Below, one piece after another: positions 32,049-41,900 of a stretch of DNA of 64,000 nucleotides. This DNA is from Clostridia bacterium (lineage in GTDB: Bacteria; Bacillota; Clostridia; Lachnospirales; Lachnospiraceae): contig CAJTIM010000003.1 in assembly GCA_910576325.1 (NCBI GenBank), positions 124,001-188,000 on the forward strand. The letters are read 5' to 3'. The notes below the pieces were generated by a model. That model ran no database searches. It was not told the origin of the DNA and saw nothing but the letters and a program-made list of their open reading frames with translations. The position numbers and the translations under genes are program-made. Position 1 is the first letter of the stretch. Each line of letters opens with the position of its first letter.

Positions 32049-35000
32049 TCCGTCCTACATCCGAGGGTCTCCACGGGCAGTCGAGGTTATGAATCGCCAC
32101 AAGCCTGTCCTGCACGTTTGTCCCTGCGCCCATCTTCTGGGTAGAGCCGAGCAGCACCCTCACTTCGCCGCTTCTGACCTTGCCGAACAGCTCCTTTTTC
32201 TGTGCATCGGTAGACGCTTCATGGATGAAACGCACCTGCTCGGCGGGGATGCCACGGGCAATCAGCTTCTCTCGGATGTCATCGTACACGTTGAAAGTGC
32301 CGTCATTTTTCGGTGTGGAGAGGTCGCAGAACAATAGTTGGGTGGCTCTTGTGTCGGCGTGTCCCTCCCAGATGCGGTACACATTATCCACGCAGGCGTT
32401 GACCTTGCTGTCGGGGTCGTCTGGCAGCATGGGGTCTATCATCCTCTGGTCGAGTGCCAGCTTGCGCCCGTCATTGGTGATTTTGAGCATGTTGTCGATG
32501 TTCGGCTCGACTTGTCTTGCCCTTACTTTCTCGGCTCGTTTGGCAAGCCCCGCCACCATTTCCGTCTGTATCTCGCTGGGCTTGGTCTTGATGTTGTGGT
32601 AGTTTACTTTCGGTACGGGGAGCTTTAACATGTCGGCGGTCTGGATGTCCGCCACCTCTCGGAACATCTGCATCAGCTCTGGCAGGTTGTAGAATTTCGC
32701 AAACCTCGTCTTGGCTCGGTAGTTCGTACCCTCTGGGGCAAGCTCCAGAGCCGTGACGGTCTCGCCAAAGGTGGAAGCCCATGCGTCAAAATGTTGCAAG
32801 CCGTTCCGTGCGAGGGTGTCATACTGCAAGTACCTCTGGACGGAGTACATCTCTACCATTGAGTTCGAGATGGGTGTCCCCGTGGCGAAAACCGTGCCAC
32901 GGTTTCCCGTTATCTCGTCCAGATAGCGGCATTTCATAAAGAGGTCGCTTGACTTCTGGGCTTCGGTCTGGGCGATGCCGCCCACGTTCCGCATCTTGGT
33001 GTAGAGGTACAAATTTTTGTAAAAATGGCTCTCATCTATAAAGAGCCTGTCTACGCCCAACTGCTCAAAATCTATCACCGTGTCCTTTCTTTTCGTGTCG
33101 TTGAGCTTCTTTAGCTTGGCTTCAATGCCTTTCCTCGTTTTCATGAGCTGCTTGACCGTGAACTGCTCGCCGTGGGACTTCTGTATCTCGTCAATGCCCA
33201 TCTCTATATCGTTGAGCTGCTGTTGGAGCTGCTCCCTCTGGCGTTCCTCGCTCATCTGGATTTTCTCGAATTGAGAATGTCCGATAATCACGGCATCATA
33301 ATCCCCCGTGGCAATCCTGCCGCAGAACTTCTTGCGCTTGGCGGTCTCAAAATCCTGCTTGGTGGTGACGAGGATGTTGGCACTCGGATAGAGCCGCAGG
33401 TACTCGGAAGCCCACTGCCCGACAAGGTGGTTGGGGACGACAAACATGGATTTCTGGCACAAGCCTAACCGCTTGCTTTCCTGTGCGGCGGCTACCATCT
33501 CAAAGGTCTTGCCTGCCCCTACCTTGTGGGCAAGGAGCGTGTTGCCGCCGTAGAGGATGTGGGCGATGGCGTTTACTTGGTGGGGGCGCAGCCTGATTTC
33601 TGGGCTGATGCCGCCAAAGGTGATGTGCCGCCCATCATATTCACGGGGTCGCACGGAGTTAAAGGTGTCGTTGTAGTAGCGGACAAGGCGGTTCCTGCGC
33701 TCTGGGTCTTTCCATATCCAGTCTTGGAATGCCTGCTTTATCACCTCCTGCTTTGCCTGTGCCGCCGTGGTCTCCTTGGCGTTGAACACCGCCTTTTTGC
33801 TGCCGTTCTCGTCATAAACATAATCGAAAATGCGGGTGTCCTTTAGGTTTAGGGTATCCTCGATGATGCGGTAGGCACTCGCCCGTTTCGTGCCGTAGGT
33901 GCTGTCCGCCTTGACGTTCCCGAAGTCGGAAGTCTTGTTCTCGATGAACCAGTCGCCGTTATAGGGGGTGTAGCGTACCTTTAGCCTGCCTGCGGCGTGG
34001 CTTGACGGGGTTAAAAGCTCCATCACGAACTGCTGTATATCCGATTCTGGTATCCATGTGGTGCCTAAACGGACGGCGATTTCGGCGGCACTTAAATCCT
34101 TGGGGATGACCTGCCTTAGTGCTTCCACATTGAGAGACAGGGCAGGGTCGGATTTCGCCGCAATCTCCGCAACTTTCAATTTCTCCCTCACGTTTCCAGA
34201 GAGGTATTCGTCTGCGGCAACGTACCGTGCAGGCTCGGTGTTCGGCACACGGAAGATTACGCCCTGCAATTCCGTGACGATTTCCTCCTGCGTTTTGCCC
34301 GTGAGCTTCGCCATATAGGAGAGGTCAACACGGGCTTTCTCCCCGATGGAGAGTGCCAGGGCTTCGCTTGCGGTCTCCACGGACGTGACCTCTCGGTGGG
34401 GCTTTATCGTCCGTTTGGTGAACATATCCGCCTTGCGCTTGAATTTCCCCTCATCGTCAAGCACCTCAAGGGAGCATAAGAGGAAGTAGCTTTCATCGGC
34501 GGCAAAGGCAAGGTAGTTCCCCCGATTGTTGATTAGCCCGTATTTCTCGGTGAACGCATCATAGAGGCGGTTAAGGTTCTCCTGCTCGATTTTTATCATT
34601 TCTTCGGGGTAGTCATTGGTCTGGTACTCGATAAGGCTGCGTACGCTGTCCCGTATGCCAAGCAAGCCCTTGATACGGTTCTCTGCCGTCATGGATGCGC
34701 TGGCGGGGGTCATGCGGTCATTCTCCCGAAAATAAATCTTCCCGTCCACAAGGGCATAGGAGAAGTTCCGCACGTTGGGGTTGGCGGGGATGGAACTGTC
34801 CTGCTCATCGGAAATCTGGTCGATTTCGCTTTCGTATTCTGGTATCTCGCCGCTTATCCGTCCCACGGCTTCCTGCAGCAGCTCGGAGACGGGTCTTTCC
34901 TTATCCGCTTTGCAGGCGGTGTCCATGCCGAAGCGTGTGCTTTCCATCTGCATCGTGCCAAGTACCATTTCGGGGTGCTGCACAAAATAGCTGTTCATGG

Positions 35001-38000
35001 TGATGCCGTTCTCGTCCGTATCAAGGTAAATCCAGTCTGGCTCTGTATCAATCACTCGGTCACGCTTCTGCAAAATGAGGATGTCGCTTGTGACCTCCGT
35101 GCCTGCGTTGGCTCGGAACGTGTTGTCTGGAAGCCTTATTGCGCCTAAAAGCTCGGCTCTCTGGGCGATATACTTCCGCACCTCTGGGCTTGCCTTATCC
35201 ATCGTCCCCTTGGAAGTGATGAACATCACCACGCCGCCCGTGCGTACCTTATCCAGAGCCTTTGCGAAAAAATAGTCATGGATTAGGAACTTCTGGGTAT
35301 TGTAGCGGCTGTCGTCCACCTTGAAGTCCCCGAACGGCACGTTGCCAAGCACCACGTCAAAGTGGCTGTCTGGGAGTTTGGTGTCCTCAAAGCCCTCGAT
35401 GGCGATGTTCGCCCTCTGGTAGAGCTGCCTTGCTATCTTCCCAGAGAGCGGGTCAATCTCCACGCCGTAGAGCCGGCTGTCCGCCATGCTGTCGGGAAGC
35501 AAGCCCAAGAAGTTGCCCACGCCGCAGGACGGCTCCAGAATGTTGCCTTTGGAAAAGCCAAGGCGGTCAAGGGCTTCGTACATCGCCTTGATGACAACGG
35601 GCGGGGTATAGAACGCCGTCAAGGTGGATTCCATCGCCGCACGGTATTCCTCATCGGAGAGGACGGATTTCAATTCCTTGTACTCATTCGCCCATGCCGC
35701 ATTATTGCTGTCAAACGCCATAGACAGACCGCCCCATCCCACATACTTGGCAAGGGTTTCCTGTTCTTCGGGCGTGGCAAGGCGGCTCTCAATCTCCAGT
35801 TCGTGCAGGAGACTGACCGCCGCCATGTTGTTTCGGAACTTCTCTTTTGCACCGCCTACGCCAAGGGCATCATCCGTGATGCGGTAGTTGTGGCGGTCTG
35901 CGGAAAGGGCAGGGGCTTTCGCCGTGGTCGGTGCGGGGGCTTCGGTATTTCCTTTTTCGGGTGGTAATTCTTTCTGCCCCTGCTCCAAGAGCCTGCGGAC
36001 ATAGCCGATTTTCTCCACCCGGCTGACGGGGAAGCCCACGCCGTTCTGGAACGTGATGTCACGCAGGGAGACGTCGCCGCTGATTTCACCGATTCTCTCA
36101 ATGAGGTAGCGACGGTTGTCGATGGTGAGTTCCGTTCCGATAAGGTCTGAATCATCCTGCTTTGCAGGCTCGGACGGGGCAGGTGTTACACCTTGCTTGA
36201 CACGCTCCGCATAGAGCCATTCCTCGGCTTCCTTGTCGGATACGGCTTTCCGCACTTTCAGAAGCCCTGCCGTGGCTGCTTCCTCGGTGGGGTAGGTCAG
36301 CACCCTGCCGTCCGTGTCCGCATAGTATTCCTCTCGGATGTTGTCCCAGATGGCAAAGGCATCTTCGGGGTCTGGGAACGCATCGGAAGTCATGATGACC
36401 TCAAAGCGTTCCTCTGGCGGCTCGGTCTCGTACTGTGCCGCAATCCTCTCCGCAAAGGCAAGCATTTCATCGACAGCGGATTCTGCATCGGCAGGAGCTT
36501 GTTCAGTGGGAGTTTCTTTAACGGGGGTTTCTTCAGCGGCTTTTGTTTCTTCGGGCTGTGCCTTGTCCTCCGCTTTCCTGTTCCAGTCGGCTTCGGTAGC
36601 CATTATCTCCGTTAGGAGCTTTTCATCCTCTGGGGTCAGCTCGGTATTCTGCATAAGGAATGGGAGCAGCGTGTCATGCCCGAAGCGTAGGTTTTCTATC
36701 TTTTCACGGTAGTAGTCCTCGCCCTGTCTTTTCCACTCTGGGATAAAGGGGCAGTCGGGGGAGAGATAGTAGTCGTAAAAGTTTTTGATGTGGGCAATCA
36801 AGTCGCCCTCGCCGTCCCCGATGTCGAAGCGTCCCTCATAGTGGAATTCCTCGCCGCCTACAACGGCGGTAATCTCAAAGTCGGTCTTTTTATACCACCC
36901 CACGCCCTTGCTCTTATCCAGTCTTTCACGGTGCTGCTTTTCGTCCAGAACGCCAAGGAGCTTATTCCCAAGGGCAAAACTCAAATCGGTATAGCGGTCA
37001 TTGAGCTGTCTGTCGTAAAAGGCGGGATGTTCGGAGAAACCGATGGAGAATGTGATGCTGTCGGACTTTTCCTCGGCGGGAGCTTCTGTTTCCTTTTTCT
37101 CGGTGTTTTCCTTTCCCTCGGTAGGTGTCCCTGCTTCCTGCTTCTCGGTGATGACCGTTTTCAGATGGTCGTTCATGGGGTTCTCACGGAGCTTTTCCTC
37201 AAAGTCGGCACGGCTCATTTCCGTGCCAAACAGAGGGAACTCTGGATTCCGCAGGGATACGGCATCTTCGCCTAAGTCGGAAATCTCGTATTTGTCCGCA
37301 CCGATATACACCACGTCGCCCTCATGGTAGAGGTAGCAAAGAGGGTAAAGCTCCGTAAGCTCCTGCGTGAAACGCCACGCATTGCTGCGGCTGTAGACGC
37401 TTGAGGTCTTTCTCTGCACCAGAGCCAGAAAGTCTATGAGCTGCTGCACGGCGGCAGGGTCGGAGAGAGCCTGCTCCATCTGCTCGGCGGTCATGTCGCC
37501 AAAGTCGGTACGCCCCACGTTTTCAAGCAGATTTTTTTCATAGCCGTCCAAGTCACGGATGAAGTCGGAGAGCCGCAAAGAGAGCGTATCCCGTTTGTCG
37601 GCAGGGGGCAGGTCACGGTGGGCATCTATGAAACGCTGCCTTGCCGCTTTCCTCTGGCTGTCGATTTCGTACTGCGGGGCGGAGATGCCCTCAAGATAAT
37701 CGGCGTAGCGGTCTTTCTCTTTCGGGCTGAAATAGCGGTTGTTCTTTATCAGCTCCCGCAGGCGTTTCTCTGCCTTAGACCAAGTCAAAATCGGCTCACG
37801 GTCTATGGAGAAGCCCTTGCCGCCAAACTCAAAGTGACCGCTTCTCCCGTCTGAAAAATGATAGCTGCCGCTTCCTGTGCCGTACTCCCGTTTCAAGAAG
37901 TCGATGTTACTTTTGCTGTCTGCCTGCTTTTGGAACTGACGGTAGATACGGTACTTGCTGTCTTGGAAGCCGCTGCCTTTGGTGAGGATGCTGTCAATAT

Positions 38001-38177
38001 CCTCCTGCGAATAGTTTCCCCCTAAAGACGGAGAAGCAGAGGACTTGCCTGCGGATTCATTCCGCATATCCTCTGCTTCTACCATCATCTCAATCTGTTC
38101 GTCTACGGTGGGGAGATTCGCCCTCACTTCTTCTTCGGTGGCAATGCTGCGCTGTCCGCCCTCGGCAGGCTCTGGCT

Positions 38178-38531
38178 CTACTGGTAAATCAGCTCGTCCA
38201 GAATCATTTCCTCGGCTTGGCTGCGGATGGCGTTCATCGCCTGCACCCATTGCATCGGCGCTTTCTCTTTCAGTTCCTCCGTCACGCCCTGCTCCTCGGA
38301 GAGCTGCTTCGTCAGCAGCTCCAGTCTGGAGAGTGCCGCCTGCTCGGTCTGGTGCAGGTGTGCGTTCAGCCTGCCCGATGTCAGCAGGTTGAGGAACGTC
38401 ACCCTCTTGTGCTTCTCCAGATAGTCCCTGTGCATCAAAGCGTACCTGCCAAGCGGAAGCTCTGGCTCTGTCGGTAATGTGAGGTCGGGTATAAGGTAAT
38501 CGTCCTGCTTCGTGTAAGTGATTTCGCTCAT
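38178..38531 (-). CDS. tnpV: TnpV-like protein encoded in another frame inside the helicase gene
   Basis: A 117-residue frame MSEITYTKQDDYLIPDLTLP from 38531 behind a well-placed AAAGGAGCGAGAACA. It clearly matches the IME TnpV at 31629: YLIP-x-LT, LGRYALMHRDYLEKHKRVTFLNLLTSGRLNAHLHQ, then EEQGVTEELKEKA. In the helicase frame the same DNA gives a low-complexity Arg/Glu/Gly/Ala stretch between recognisable domains (about residues 280-397), so the TnpV frame looks like the constrained one. It may be a gene insertion kept open in both frames. Confidence 0.75.
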   Translation of the reverse strand: MSEITYTKQDDYLIPDLTLPTEPELPLGRYALMHRDYLEKHKRVTFLNLLTSGRLNAHLHQTEQAALSRLELLTKQLSEEQGVTEELKEKAPMQWVQAMNAIRSQAEEMILDELIYQ

Positions 38532-39413
38532 TGTTCTCGCTCCTTTCGGGTTGTTTCCTGCCACTATCATAGCGAATCTGGTACTGCCGTGCAAAGGTGC
38601 GTTTCTGGTCTCTCTCCGCCATTTGCACATTCCTTATCGTCTGGGAGATTTCACGCAGAGCCATCTCCGCAATGTCGCTGGTGGCGATGCCGATGGCGTT
38701 AAGGGTCTGGGGCGTGTTGAAGTTGACGATTGCCCCGAAGTCCTCACGGTCAAAATACTCCGCCGCATCTATGCCGCAGCGGGTCATCAGCATATAGGCT
38801 ACGCTGCCCACGGCAAGCTCACGGTACATCACTTCTATATTATAATCGTCAAGCCCCTCTAAGAAGCTCCCCTCAATATAGTCCTTTAGCTGTGCCGTGT
38901 AGTCCTGTAGATTGTCCTCCACGGCGTTCCTTGCCGTCTCCATCAGCACCCCGGCAAGGCTGTCGCTCTCCACCTCGCCAAACCTGTCGGAGAGCCGTTC
39001 CGTGACTGCCTGCTCGTACCGCCCATCCATCTGCCATATGGGGACGGCTCTGCTCCCGTAGTAGCCCTCATGGGTGTCCGACACGTCAAAGTAGTATTTG
39101 AGGGTGTTCCTGCGCCCCTTGGTGTCGAATACGGCGATGCCCTTGCTGTCCTTGTTCACCCACCGCTTAAAGAGCTTGTTCCAGACCTCTATGGTGGTGA
39201 CTGCGGTGGCATCGGGTCTCTGGGCGTAAATGAGGAGCTGCTCGTCAAAGCGGCACTTGTAGTTGCGGCAGGCAGAGGACAGGAAGCCCTGCCATGCCTG
39301 CGGGTTCCTCGTGACGGTGACGCCCGTCCGCTGATACAGCTCCGTGATGAGCTGGTACTTTGCAGCCATTCTCACACCTCCTTATGGTGAATTTTTCTGT
39401 TTCTTCTTGTTCC

Positions 39414-39620
39414 TCATTCCGTGCCACCGCCCAAAAAGGAGATGACTTTGTTCGCCCTGATGCTCTTTTGCAGGTCGTTGATGAGCGTAATATCCGCCAC
39501 CGTGATGCCCTGCATGGAGAGGATGTCGTCCATCGTCATGGCGGCGATGGCTTTTTCCTCGGTAAAGCCTGCGTCCAGAATCTTATTCAAGACCTTGACT
39601 GCTTTCTGGTTTACTGCCAA
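39414..39620 (-). CDS. Small conserved ICE protein, unknown function
   Basis: A 68-residue helical protein MAVNQKAVKVLNKILDAGFTEEKAIAAMTMDDILSMQGIT. The start chosen is a TTG at 39620, eight bases after AAGGAGG; an ATG at 39644 overlaps the previous gene and has no ribosome site. The sequence suggests a small helical (UBA- or SAM-like) fold. It lies just before the giant helicase gene, as in related ICEs. Confidence 0.7.
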   Translation of the reverse strand: MAVNQKAVKVLNKILDAGFTEEKAIAAMTMDDILSMQGITVADITLINDLQKSIRANKVISFLGGGTE

Positions 39621-39633
39621 TCTTAATTCCTCC

Positions 39634-40332
39634 TTATCGTTCATGGTCTTTGTGCTTCGGTGCTTTCCTGGGAGACGGCGGCTCTTCGGGCTTCGGCTCA
39701 TAGCTGTGTCCGTTCATCTTCATCTTCTCCGCAAATTCGCAGATGTGGTAAAGGCTGCTCCCCACCTCGGTGTGGTACTCGTCAATGAAGCGGCAGGTCT
39801 TTTCCGTCTTTTCTCCCCACGCATAGCTGATGATGATTCTGCCGCCGTCTGGGATGCGGAACCTTTCATTATAATGGGGGTCGATGAAGCGGATGCCCTG
39901 CTGGGCTTTCTGGATGTGACCGTCAAGCCAGTCCTTGACGTAGCAGTAGCAGTAAAAGTTGTAGTCCCCCTTTGTGGGGTTGCAGCGGAGCAGGAAAGCG
40001 TGTTTGTCCGTATCCACACGGAAGCCGTATTCGGTGCAGTAGTTTCCCATAAAGGCGGCATCGGGATTCGCCCTTGCAAACGCCGCCATGTCACGGCGGT
40101 TGTGCAGAAGCCCCTTGCCCTCACGGAGCGTATTGATAACCTCGTCAAGCTCCGCCTTGAACTCGTCCGTTTTCCACCTGTCCCAGTGGTCGTCCCATGT
40201 GGTAAAGAAGCCATTCCCAGAGCTGTCAAAATCCCCACGCAGGTGTCCGATGCAGCCCGTCTGCCCTGCAATCTGCGTACTCTGGGAATAGGTGTATTTC
40301 TGTTCGGGCTGTGTCAAAGCTCGTACCTCCAT
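39634..40332 (-). CDS. Conserved ICE protein, unknown function
   Basis: A 232-residue soluble protein MEVRALTQPEQKYTYSQSTQ; the start at 40332 has GGGAGGGACGCTG and overlaps the stop of the preceding gene (TGATG). It has Trp/Tyr/Cys-rich stretches (GFFTTWDDHWDRWKT, YNFYCYCYVKDWLDGHI) and a Pro-rich tail. I know similar proteins from Tn1549/CTn elements but no function. Confidence 0.7.
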   Translation of the reverse strand: MEVRALTQPEQKYTYSQSTQIAGQTGCIGHLRGDFDSSGNGFFTTWDDHWDRWKTDEFKAELDEVINTLREGKGLLHNRRDMAAFARANPDAAFMGNYCTEYGFRVDTDKHAFLLRCNPTKGDYNFYCYCYVKDWLDGHIQKAQQGIRFIDPHYNERFRIPDGGRIIISYAWGEKTEKTCRFIDEYHTEVGSSLYHICEFAEKMKMNGHSYEPKPEEPPSPRKAPKHKDHER

Positions 40333-40937
40333 CAGCGTCCCTCCCTGCTCTTTGATTTTTTCTCTTTCTCCTGCGCCTTGGTTCTGGCGAGGGCTTCCTT
40401 TGCCCATTGGGGCATGTGGTCGGGCTTGATTTCCCCAAGGACATCGTACCTTTCCCACCTGCGATGCTCGCCCGTGGCAAGGCAAGTCCCAAACACCGCC
40501 TGCCCCCTGCCGCCAGTCGCACCGTTTCCGCCGTCCGCAAGCACAAGCTGATAGGCGGAGTGGCGGTATTCGTAGCGGTTGACCTCGGCATTGATGACGA
40601 CAACTTTTCCCACGATGCTGCCGCTTTTGTTGTCGGGGATGCAGTCGTCTATGGTAAACGGCTTCAAATCAAACTTGAACTGCTCCTGCTCGGCTCTCAC
40701 AAGCCCTATCTGTTTCTGCACACGCTCCGTGAAAATCTGCATGGCTTCCAAATAGTCATCCGAGCCGACAGCATCCGTCACCCATTCTGCGGACAGCGGG
40801 TTGTCGTAGGTGCAGTGGCAGACTAAAAAGGGATATTCCGCTTTTTCATCCACGCCGAACACCACTTCCTTTCTGCCGATGTGGATGCTCTGCGTGACCT
40901 CGTAAGAGCTTATCATCCTTTTTTCCTCATTCTCCAT
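40332..40937 (-). CDS. Conserved ICE protein, related to the gene at 41087
   Basis: A 201-residue protein MENEEKRMISSYEVTQSIHIG behind AAAGGAGAATCCCG. Its first 45 residues (SYEVTQSIHIGRKEVVFGVDEKAEYPFLVCHC) resemble those of the 91-residue protein at 41087 (GYEIIESCTIGSTELVIGLNPKAPNPYVCWYC), so the two genes share a domain, likely by duplication. The C-terminus is Lys/Arg-rich. Function unknown. Confidence 0.7.
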   Translation of the reverse strand: MENEEKRMISSYEVTQSIHIGRKEVVFGVDEKAEYPFLVCHCTYDNPLSAEWVTDAVGSDDYLEAMQIFTERVQKQIGLVRAEQEQFKFDLKPFTIDDCIPDNKSGSIVGKVVVINAEVNRYEYRHSAYQLVLADGGNGATGGRGQAVFGTCLATGEHRRWERYDVLGEIKPDHMPQWAKEALARTKAQEKEKKSKSREGR

Positions 40938-41103
40938 CGGGATTCTCCTTTCTCTGTTTCTTTTCTCGCTGCTCGTCTAAAATCTTTCGGATACAGACAT
41001 CGCAGAAGATGGTGTATTTGTCCTTATATCGGGGATAAGGGCAGGTCGTACAGTCGTATTTTTTGGGGCTGCTTTCCGCAGCCTTTTTATCGCCCACGGT
41101 CAT
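40927..41103 (-). CDS. Small zinc-ribbon-like ICE protein
   Basis: A 58-residue protein MTVGDKKAAESSPKKYDCTTCPYPRYKDKY; two Cys pairs (CTTC and CDVC) 18 residues apart suggest a zinc ribbon, followed by a basic tail EQREKKQRK. Start at 41103 behind GAGGAACGGCG, overlapping the end of the gene at 41087; its own stop overlaps the next start. Function unknown. Confidence 0.65.
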   Translation of the reverse strand: MTVGDKKAAESSPKKYDCTTCPYPRYKDKYTIFCDVCIRKILDEQREKKQRKENPDGE

Positions 41104-41362
41104 CGCCGTTCCTCTGTTTCGGGGCAGGGGGATTGTTGTAGGGCATACGGCTTTCGGACTGGTATCGCTCATTCAGCTTTTCCCGTGCCGCCGACAGCTC
41201 GTTACAGTAATGCCCCCAGAAATAATTGTCCCCGCCCTTGCAGTACCAGCACACATAGGGGTTGGGGGCTTTGGGGTTAAGCCCGATGACAAGCTCTGTA
41301 CTCCCGATGGTACAGCTCTCGATGATTTCATATCCTTGGTTGGAGCGTTTTTCTTCCTCCAT
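41087..41362 (-). CDS. Small conserved ICE protein
   Basis: A 91-residue protein MEEEKRSNQGYEIIESCTIG behind CGGAGGTCTGATT. One beta-rich domain shared with the first part of the protein at 40332, with Cys in CWYCKGG. Function unknown; part of a run of overlapping small genes. Confidence 0.68.
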   Translation of the reverse strand: MEEEKRSNQGYEIIESCTIGSTELVIGLNPKAPNPYVCWYCKGGDNYFWGHYCNELSAAREKLNERYQSESRMPYNNPPAPKQRNGDDRGR

Positions 41363-41376
41363 AATCAGACCTCCGT

Positions 41377-41682
41377 TCAGTCGCTTTTTGCATATCTGCG
41401 GTATGCCTTTTCCCCTCTGGCTCGGAGCTTCTGCACGGGGCGGCTTCCCGCAAGTTCGGGATGCTTCTCCTGCAATCTGCGCCGTGTCCTGCTGACGCTC
41501 TCGAAGCTCGGCAGACCGAGGGACTTGTGCTGCGTCATTATCTCCGCAAGCGGCATCGCCCCTGCGTCCTCCAGACAGAGGTTGCAGAGGGCAAGGTACA
41601 GCACCATGTCATCGTTTCGGGCATCCTCATTCTTTTTCAGAATGGTTCTCACCTTGTTTTCTATGGTCTTGAGATTCTTCAT
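41377..41682 (-). CDS. Small conserved helical ICE protein
   Basis: A 101-residue basic helical protein MKNLKTIENKVRTILKKNED behind TGGAGGTACACA. The central part (CNLCLEDAGAMPLAEIMTQHKSLGLPSFESVSRTRRRLQEKHPEL) resembles a small DNA-binding helix-turn-helix found in phages and ICEs. Function unknown. A strong hairpin (41705-41727) lies just upstream. Confidence 0.72.
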   Translation of the reverse strand: MKNLKTIENKVRTILKKNEDARNDDMVLYLALCNLCLEDAGAMPLAEIMTQHKSLGLPSFESVSRTRRRLQEKHPELAGSRPVQKLRARGEKAYRRYAKSD

Positions 41683-41704
41683 TGTGTACCTCCATAAAGG
41701 GTAA

Positions 41705-41727
41705 GGGGCGGCATTTTCAGCCGCCCC
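41705..41727 (-). terminator. GC-rich hairpin, possible attenuator
   Basis: GGGGCGGC pairs perfectly with GCCGCCCC around TGAAAAT. No long U-run follows on the minus strand (TTACCCTTT), so termination may be partial. It sits between the 32-residue membrane peptide and the ribosome site of the gene at 41682. Confidence 0.55.
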
Positions 41728-41744
41728 GTCCCTACAAACTTGGA

Positions 41745-41843
41745 TTACCTATTCTTCCTGTGGCGGATGTTCAGCCACAAGGCACCGCCGCCGATAAATG
41801 CCACAAGCACGATGGCGATAATGGTCTTTGCGTCCATTCTCAT
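41745..41843 (-). CDS. 32-residue membrane peptide
   Basis: MRMDAKTIIAIVLVAFIGGG then ALWLNIRHRKNR: one membrane helix with a basic inside end. GGAGGTCTT precedes the ATG at 41843 at normal spacing. It follows the adhesin gene by about 60 bases. Small membrane peptides at this place are seen in related ICEs; role unknown. Confidence 0.6.
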   Translation of the reverse strand: MRMDAKTIIAIVLVAFIGGGALWLNIRHRKNR

Positions 41844-41900
41844 AAGACCTCCTTTCCGATTTCTGACCGCAGGGGCTTCATTCTGCCCATGATTCGGTCA

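Larger units (their letters stand above)
17988..32061. mobile_element. Nested integrative mobilizable element in the SNF2 helicase gene
   Basis: About 14.07 kb. Outside the two ends the helicase reads CPWRPS-D (to 32060) and D-LEQRQGR (from 17989), so joining them restores the usual PSDLEQR sequence with a TCGGACTTG target. The shared core is GA (17988-17989 and 32060-32061 on the minus strand), the dinucleotide used by TnpX/TndX-type recombinases. Exactly 11 bases inside each core is an 11-bp inverted repeat (TTTTGCGGACA at 18001-18011 and its complement at 32038-32048). Contents: recombinase, small protein, YdbC, ParB, MobV with oriT, RepA-like helicase, three sigma-like proteins, an ABC immunity-type module with regulators, and TnpV. 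Confidence 0.93.
31984..39369 (-). pseudogene. 5' part of the interrupted methylase-SNF2 helicase
   Basis: Reads 2437 residues of native sequence from MAAKYQLITELYQRTG (39369, AAGGAGGTGTGAGA) to the GA core at 32061, then 25 residues of IME sequence. It holds an N6-methylase-like domain (ILEPSCGVGNFLGLLP near residue 1280; VLGNVPFGDF near 1343), an SF2 helicase core with Walker A HKVGAGKTFEM near 1950, DESH (FIDESHFYKN) near 2110, and GSTQKMGAGTNVQDR near 2410. Motif VI is missing here and lies at 17950. These ICE giants are thought to act on DNA in transfer or against restriction. The IME leaves it without motif VI, so the helicase should be inactive. Confidence 0.93.
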
